Positions 13,288 through 16,908 of a DNA stretch of 16,908 bases are shown here, one piece after another. Each line of letters begins with the position of its first letter. Position 1 is the first letter of the stretch. The translations under genes and the position numbers were made by a program. Below the pieces are notes generated by a model. It ran no database searches, was not told the DNA's origin, and saw only the letters and a list, made by a program, of their open reading frames with translations. The stretch is from positions 1 to 16,908 of the forward strand of contig DAOUHB010000136.1 of the NCBI GenBank assembly GCA_034428935.1, read 5' to 3'. The DNA is from JAAYZQ01 sp034428935. Lineage in GTDB: Bacteria > Chloroflexota > Anaerolineae > JAAYZQ01.

Positions 13288-13901
13288 GCCATGGGCGGTG
13301 GGCCGCCCTCCAGGCCGAGATGCGCGCCTGCCGCGCCTGCCTGGTGGCCGGCTACGACATCGTGCCCGGGGCCATTTTCTCAGGGCCGGCGCCCGCCCCG
13401 CTGATGCTCATTGGGCAGGCGCCCGGCATCACCGAGGCGCAGGTCAAGCGGCCCTTTAACGCGTCGTCGGGCACTCGCCTCTTCCAATGGCTCGCCCGGG
13501 CCGGCCTGGACGAGGACGAGTTCCGCCGCCGCTACTATATGACGGCCGTCACCAAGTGCTATCCGGGCAAGCACCCCAGGGGCAAGGGCGACCGCAAGCC
13601 CAGCGCCGCGGAACAGAAGCTGTGCCGGCCCTTTCTCGAGCGCGAGCTGGCCCTCGTCCGGCCCCGGGTCATCCTGGCCGTCGGCGGGCTGGCCATCGAG
13701 ACCGTGCTGGGCCGGAAGGTGCGCCTGGACGAGGCCGTCGGAGCCAGGTTCTCGGTCGATGGGCGGTTGGTGTTGCCCCTGCCCCACCCATCGGGCGCCA
13801 GCCTGTGGCTCAACCGTCCGGAAAATCAGGCCCGCCTGGAGCGGGCCCTGGCGATACTGGGAGACGAGCTGTTGCCCCTGGTCGAGGGCAGGACAGGCTG
13901 A
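13284..13901 (+). CDS. Uracil-DNA glycosylase superfamily protein (probable Fe-S type)
   Basis: Protein of 205 aa starting at the ATGA overlap with the OsmC gene. The superfamily's first motif is IGQAPGITEAQ (43-53) and its last is PLPHPSGASLW (165-175). Between them are TAVTKCYPGKHPRGKGDRKP and VILAVGGLAIE. Four cysteines, C16 and C19 (CRAC), C92 (KCYPG) and C114 (KLC), have the order and spacing of the 4Fe-4S cluster of family 4/5 UDGs. These enzymes excise uracil (and in some branches other deaminated bases) from DNA. The first motif reads GQAPG rather than the common GEAPG of family 4, so this may belong to a divergent branch. Motifs otherwise look intact. Confidence 0.85.
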   Translation: MSHGRWAALQAEMRACRACLVAGYDIVPGAIFSGPAPAPLMLIGQAPGITEAQVKRPFNASSGTRLFQWLARAGLDEDEFRRRYYMTAVTKCYPGKHPRGKGDRKPSAAEQKLCRPFLERELALVRPRVILAVGGLAIETVLGRKVRLDEAVGARFSVDGRLVLPLPHPSGASLWLNRPENQARLERALAILGDELLPLVEGRTG

Positions 13902-13911
13902 CCGCCTGTCC
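13891..13911 (+). promoter_or_regulatory. Hairpin spanning the UDG stop codon
   Basis: GGACAGGC (13891-13898) pairs perfectly with GCCTGTCC (13904-13911). The 5-base loop TGACC contains the UDG stop codon. The pepA ribosome binding site (GGAGA, 13936-13940) lies 25 bases on. It has no T-run, so it is a candidate RNA-processing or attenuation element. Confidence 0.55.
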
Positions 13912-13946
13912 CGCACGGCCTCCGGCGCGGCGAAAGGAGAAGAGAA

Positions 13947-15473
13947 GTGGAGATCCAGGTTGTTGCCGGTTCCATCCAGGAACAGGAAGACGCCCTCATC
14001 GTCGTGAATCTCTTTGAAGGCGTCACCGACCCGGGCGGCGCCACGGGGGCCGTGGACCAGGCCCTGGGCGGCGCCATTGGCGAGGCCATCGCCTCGGGCG
14101 ACGTGCGCGGCAAGAAGGGCGAGGTCGCGGTCTTTTACTCGCGGGGGGCCATCCCCGCGCCTCGCGTCTTGGTGGTGGGGCTGGGGCCGCAGGACGGCTT
14201 TGGCCTGCAGACCATCCGCGAGGTGGCGGCCGCGGCGGCGAAAAAGGCCCGCGACCTGGGCGTCGCCTCGTTCTCGAGCATCGTCCACGGCGCCGGCGTC
14301 GGAGGGATGGAGCCGCAGGCCGCTGCCCAGGCCACGGTGGAGGGGACGATCCTGGGCCTGTACCGCTACCAGGAGCTCAAGAACAAGGAGGTCGACCGGG
14401 CCGACCCCGGGACCTTTACCCTGGTGCAGCGCGATGCGGCCCAGGTGGCGGCGGTGGAGGCCGGTGCGCAGGTGGGCCAGGTGGTCGCGGAAGCGGCCTG
14501 CCTGGCGCGCGACCTGGTGAACCGGCCGGCGAACTATGCGACGCCCACGGACCTGGCCGAGGTGGCCATCGAGATCGCCAGCGAGTTTGACAACATGCGC
14601 TGCCAGGTGCTCACCGAAGAAGACGCCGCCGAGCTGAAGATGGGCGCCTTCCTGGGCGTGGCCCAGGGCAGCGACGAGCCGGCGGTTTTCGTCGTGCTGG
14701 AGTACAACCCGGACCAGACCGACCTGGACACGGTGGTGCTGGTCGGCAAGGGGATCACCTTTGACACGGGCGGCATCTCGCTAAAGCCCGTGGAGAACAT
14801 GGATCGCATGCGGGGCGACATGGGCGGCGCGGCCGCGGTGCTGGCCACCATGCTGGCCGTGGGGCAGCTCGACCTGCCGCTGCACGTAGTGGGCCTGGTG
14901 CCGGCCACGGAGAACATGCCCGGCGCCCGGGCCTACAAGCCGGGGGACGTGCTGGCGGCGATGAACGGCAAGACCATCGAGGTCATCAGCACCGACGCCG
15001 AGGGGCGCCTGGTCCTGGCCGACGCCCTGGCCTACGCCGGCCGCTTCGAGCCCAGGGCGGTGGTCGACCTGGCGACGCTGACGGGCGCCTGTGTCGTGGC
15101 CCTGGGGCAGGGGGTGGCCGCCGGCCTGTTCGGCACCGACGACGGCTTGATGGAGCGCCTGCGGGCCGCCGCCGAGGCCAGCGGCGAGCGCCTGTGGCCC
15201 ATGCCACTGTACGACGACTACCTGGACAGGATCGAGAGCCTGACGGCCGATCTGGCCAACAGTGGCGGGCGCCAGGGCGGCGTCGGCACGTCGGCCATGT
15301 TCCTCAAGCAGTTCGCCGAAGGCTATCCCTGGGCGCACCTGGACATCGCCGGCATGACCTTTGAGGAGCGGCCCGGCACGCCCAAGCGGCCGCCGCACCT
15401 GGCCAAGGGCGGCACCGGCTTTGGCGTGCGCCTCCTGGTCGAGTTTCTGCGGGCCTGGCCCACGACCGCCTGA
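13947..15473 (+). CDS. pepA: M17 leucyl aminopeptidase
   Basis: Protein of 508 aa from GTG 13947, with AAAGGAGA 6 bases upstream. M17 enzymes are cytoplasmic hexameric two-metal aminopeptidases that release N-terminal residues from peptides. Metal and catalytic residues are all visible: K268 and D273 (VGKGITFDTGG), K280, D291 (RGDMGG), D350, E352 and R354. The family signature NTDAEGRL reads STDAEGRL here (348-355), a mild substitution that keeps every ligand. The N-terminal macro-like domain (1-170) is more divergent, as is common. The stop overlaps the start of the HAD gene (TGATG), so the two are translated together. Some M17 proteins also bind DNA, but nothing here addresses that. Confidence 0.95.
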   Translation: MEIQVVAGSIQEQEDALIVVNLFEGVTDPGGATGAVDQALGGAIGEAIASGDVRGKKGEVAVFYSRGAIPAPRVLVVGLGPQDGFGLQTIREVAAAAAKKARDLGVASFSSIVHGAGVGGMEPQAAAQATVEGTILGLYRYQELKNKEVDRADPGTFTLVQRDAAQVAAVEAGAQVGQVVAEAACLARDLVNRPANYATPTDLAEVAIEIASEFDNMRCQVLTEEDAAELKMGAFLGVAQGSDEPAVFVVLEYNPDQTDLDTVVLVGKGITFDTGGISLKPVENMDRMRGDMGGAAAVLATMLAVGQLDLPLHVVGLVPATENMPGARAYKPGDVLAAMNGKTIEVISTDAEGRLVLADALAYAGRFEPRAVVDLATLTGACVVALGQGVAAGLFGTDDGLMERLRAAAEASGERLWPMPLYDDYLDRIESLTADLANSGGRQGGVGTSAMFLKQFAEGYPWAHLDIAGMTFEERPGTPKRPPHLAKGGTGFGVRLLVEFLRAWPTTA

Positions 15474-16126
15474 TGCCGCTGCGCCTGGCCTTTTTCGATC
15501 TCGACGGCACGCTCAAGCGGGAGCGGGACCCTTACGTCTACCTGCACCGCTGCCTGGGTACCTGGGAGGCGTGCCAGGCCTACCTGGCCCGGGGGCTGGC
15601 GGGCGAGATCGACTTTGACGAGTGGCTGCACCTGGACGTGGGCCTGTGGAAGGGCACCAGCCGCGCAGCCATGGAAGACCTGTTGCAACGGAACCCCTAC
15701 CTGCCCGGCGCCCGCGAGACGGTGGCGGCGCTAAAGCAGGCAGGGGTTCGCCTCGTCCTGGTGAGCACCGGCCTGGACGTCCACGCCGGGATGGTGCAGC
15801 GGGAACTGGGCATCGACCGCGCCTATGCCAACCAGGTCCTCTTTCGCGACGGGCTGGTCAGCGGCCAGGCCCGCACCGTGGTGCGGGAAGGCGGCAAGGG
15901 CGAGATCGTGGCCCGGGTCCAGGCCGAGCTGGGCGTGCCCCCCGAGGACTGCCTGGCCGTCGGCGACGGCACCTCCGACGCCGACATGTTTCCCCTGGTG
16001 CGCCTGGGCGTGGCCATCAACGCCCCTTCCGAGCGGCTGCGCGCCGCCGCCCACCTGGTCATCGAAGAGGCGGATTTGAGCGGGCTGCTGGGGCAGCTGG
16101 GGGAGATGGCGCCGGGGTGGACCTAA
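15473..16126 (+). CDS. HAD-superfamily (SerB-like, HAD-IB) phosphatase
   Basis: Protein of 217 aa starting inside the pepA stop (TGATG) with no separate ribosome binding site. HAD motifs are complete: motif 1 FFDLDGTL with D9/D11, motif 2 VLVSTG with S98, motif 3 K142 (EGGKGEIV), and motif 4 VGDGTSDADM with D165 and D169. An alpha-helical cap (about 18-78) lies between motifs 1 and 2, as in phosphoserine-phosphatase-like HAD-IB enzymes. The substrate is not predictable. The C-terminus (about 195-217) is a plain helix. A 12-bp hairpin begins 9 bases after the stop. Confidence 0.88.
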   Translation: MPLRLAFFDLDGTLKRERDPYVYLHRCLGTWEACQAYLARGLAGEIDFDEWLHLDVGLWKGTSRAAMEDLLQRNPYLPGARETVAALKQAGVRLVLVSTGLDVHAGMVQRELGIDRAYANQVLFRDGLVSGQARTVVREGGKGEIVARVQAELGVPPEDCLAVGDGTSDADMFPLVRLGVAINAPSERLRAAAHLVIEEADLSGLLGQLGEMAPGWT

Positions 16127-16135
16127 CCCCCCCGA

Positions 16136-16162
16136 CCCCCCTTCCCTGCGAGGGAAGGGGGG
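16136..16162 (+). terminator. 12-bp perfect hairpin after the HAD gene
   Basis: CCCCCCTTCCCT (16136-16147) pairs perfectly with AGGGAAGGGGGG (16151-16162) around a GCG loop. It immediately follows the stop at 16124-16126. It lacks a T-run but is well placed to end the OsmC-HAD operon. Pyrimidine/purine hairpins of this type are also common dispersed repeats in Chloroflexota (recalled). Confidence 0.65.
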
Positions 16163-16192
16163 AGAGACGCGGCGCGCCCCGAAAGGCCAGGA

Positions 16193-16470
16193 AGTCCGGG
16201 TAGCGCGAGGTGGAGTCCCCGACTTGTGATACTGTTGGTTTATTAACCTTTGACTAGAAAACATACGAGCGTTCAGCCAGTCTTTGTCAATTCGGCGGCG
16301 CAAGACACCCAGAATCGTCCTAATTTCATTGGTAAACGCCAGGATCTTCAGGTGTCCTACCTTGAACAGGCAGCCGATTCGAGGCCAGCATCAACAGTTT
16401 TGGTTAATAAACCAACAGTATCACTTGTCGGGGGAAGCTTGCAGGGGAGACGGCTCGACCCCGACAAGTC
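16193..16470 (+). repeat. Direct repeat copy 1 (77 bp) interrupted by a miniature element
   Basis: The copy is 16193-16227 joined to 16429-16470. It starts AGTCCGGGTAGCGCGAG and ends CCCCGACAAGTC. Compared with copy 2 it has 8 substitutions and one missing base, about 88 percent identity. Confidence 0.85.
16222..16428. mobile_element. MITE-like element, 195 bp, with 21-bp terminal inverted repeats and 6-bp target duplication
   Basis: The element proper is 16228-16422. Its ends (16228-16248 and 16402-16422) are perfect 21-bp inverted repeats beginning GATACTGTTGGTTTATT. It is flanked by ACTTGT on both sides (16222-16227 and 16423-16428), a perfect target-site duplication. Removing the element plus one ACTTGT restores the repeat unit seen intact downstream. 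The interior (16249-16401) is AT-richer than its surroundings and too short for a transposase. A minus-strand open stretch (about 16390-16228, with KILAFTNEIRTILGVL) may be a transposase fossil, but I cannot assign it. Movement would require a transposase elsewhere. Confidence 0.9.
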
Positions 16471-16474
16471 GGGG

Positions 16475-16552
16475 AGTCCCGGGTAGCGCGAGATGGAGTC
16501 CCCGATTTGTCGGGGGAGGCTTGCAGGGAAGACGTCCTGGCCCCGACAAGTC
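16475..16552 (+). repeat. Direct repeat copy 2 (78 bp), uninterrupted
   Basis: This is the intact counterpart of the split repeat upstream, starting AGTCCCGGGTAGCGCGAG and ending CCCCGACAAGTC. At the equivalent of the insertion point (16500-16515) it reads CCCCGATTTGTCGGGG. The related palindrome CCCCGACAAGTCGGGG stands at 16459-16474. The two copies are separated by GGGG (16471-16474). Confidence 0.85.
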
Positions 16553-16584
16553 GCCCGTCCCACCTGCCCCACCTGCACTGCGCG

Positions 16585-16625
16585 CACACTTGCCCTGGCG
16601 GGCAGCGCCAGGGGGCGCAAGTGTG
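16585..16625. other. Long hairpin (16 bp) with a 4-base bulge
   Basis: CACACTTGC (16585-16593) pairs with GCAAGTGTG (16617-16625). CCTGGCG (16594-16600) pairs with CGCCAGG (16606-16612) around the loop GGCAG. GGGC is unpaired on one side. Confidence 0.7.
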
Positions 16626-16694
16626 GCGGGCGGTGCCAGGGTGGCCGTCCGGGCCAGGGGGGAGTCCTGGTGCTGGGCACTCGCCACCGTGCCG

Positions 16695-16716
16695 AACGCG
16701 TTTCCAACGCGTTTCC
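16695..16716. repeat. Tandem 11-bp duplication
   Basis: AACGCGTTTCC occurs twice with no gap (16695-16705 and 16706-16716). Each copy contains the palindrome AACGCGTT. Confidence 0.85.
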
Positions 16717-16723
16717 GATTTCA

Positions 16724-16745
16724 GGCTGCGAATTCATTCGCAGCC
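16724..16745. other. Perfect 9-bp hairpin
   Basis: GGCTGCGAA (16724-16732) and TTCGCAGCC (16737-16745) pair perfectly around a TTCA loop. Confidence 0.7.
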
Positions 16746-16754
16746 GCCAACGCA

Positions 16755-16793
16755 CGAGGCCGGCCTGGCAGCCACGCTGCCGGGCCGGCCTCG
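16755..16793. other. Very stable 18-bp hairpin
   Basis: Arms 16755-16772 and 16776-16793 pair over 18 bp with a single wobble position around a CAC loop (outer arms CGAGGCCGGCC and GGCCGGCCTCG). There is no adjacent T-run on either strand. Confidence 0.75.
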
Positions 16794-16802
16794 GGTTACA
16801 GG

Positions 16803-16836
16803 GAGACCGGGCTTCGGGGCGTTGAGACCCGGTCTC
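16803..16836 (-). terminator. 9-bp hairpin downstream of the minus-strand gene
   Basis: GAGACCGGG (16803-16811) pairs with CCCGGTCTC (16828-16836) around a 16-base loop. On the minus strand it begins 10 bases after the TAA at 16849-16847, so it is placed to terminate or protect that mRNA. It lacks a T-run. Confidence 0.5.
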
Positions 16837-16846
16837 GTCCGGATGA

Positions 16847-16908
16847 TTAAAAGTCCTGGTAGACCACCTCTTCGTACCAGCGCTCGACCAGGTCCTTGTG
16901 GCGCAGCT
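16847..16908 (-). CDS. C-terminus of an unidentified minus-strand gene (partial)
   Basis: The minus strand reads ...LRHKDLVERWYEEVVYQDF and then TAA (16849-16847). The residue composition and codon use look like a genuine gene. The rest lies beyond the window edge and the product cannot be named from 19-20 residues. It would converge on the HAD operon, with the hairpin-rich gap between them. Confidence 0.6.
   Translation of the reverse strand, partial: LRHKDLVERWYEEVVYQDF

Noticed and set aside
16250..16486. Plus-strand frame through the miniature element as a gene
   Set aside because: It crosses both the terminal inverted repeat and the host repeat, has no ribosome binding site, and matches no family I know.
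16193..16552. CRISPR array
   Set aside because: Only two long units are present, with a 4-base gap and an inserted element. There are no regular spacers and no cas genes.

Overview
This high-GC window is packed with bacterial genes read from promoters of the ordinary sigma-70 type (TTGNNN, 16-17 bp, TATNNT) and purine-rich ribosome binding sites. The gene mix points to Chloroflexota (Anaerolineae or a relative): large STAND ATPases with effector-associated-domain partners, a HerA-like ATPase with a coiled-coil tail, a DUF123/GIY-YIG protein fused to HEAT repeats, and GC-rich intergenic palindromes. That placement is an inference from gene style and was not tested.

Layout. (1) 70-3913: a two-gene cassette. 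The first gene encodes a membrane-anchored STAND/NB-ARC-type ATPase whose C-terminal half is probably outside the cell. The second encodes a small protein carrying a bacterial death-like/effector-associated domain. Both share a short Asn/Gly-rich strand module near the N-terminus. (2) 4010-5278: hisS with its own promoter. (3) 5386-5586: a gene-free unit with a near-consensus promoter inside a perfect inverted repeat, ending at a strong intrinsic terminator. This is best read as a regulated small RNA of about 150 nt. (4) 5745-8255: a HerA/FtsK-like ATPase with its own promoter, separated by a 40-bp perfect palindrome from the converging pair rtcA and dipeptide epimerase (10399-8313, minus strand, 4-bp GTGA overlap). 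(5) 10651-12773: a REC-GAF response regulator, then a GIY-YIG/HEAT fusion. (6) 12886-16126: a closely spaced run of OsmC-family protein, uracil-DNA glycosylase, leucyl aminopeptidase and HAD phosphatase, with stop/start overlaps between genes 1-2 and 3-4. (7) 16127-16846: 720 bp without a gene but full of structure. It holds a 12-bp terminator-like hairpin, a 77-78-bp direct repeat whose first copy is split by a 195-bp miniature inverted-repeat element with a perfect 6-bp target duplication, and a cluster of four long hairpins. (8) 16847-16908: the C-terminus of an unidentified minus-strand gene.

Likely biology: the STAND/EAD pair resembles known bacterial conflict (immunity or cell-fate) cassettes but has an unusual topology. 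The OsmC-UDG pair fits peroxide and DNA-damage upkeep. LAP, the HAD enzyme and the epimerase fit peptide and cell-wall turnover. The most promising new items are the STAND/EAD cassette, the regulated sRNA unit, a 21-bp promoter block shared between the sRNA and epimerase promoters, and the miniature transposable element with its empty site preserved next door.
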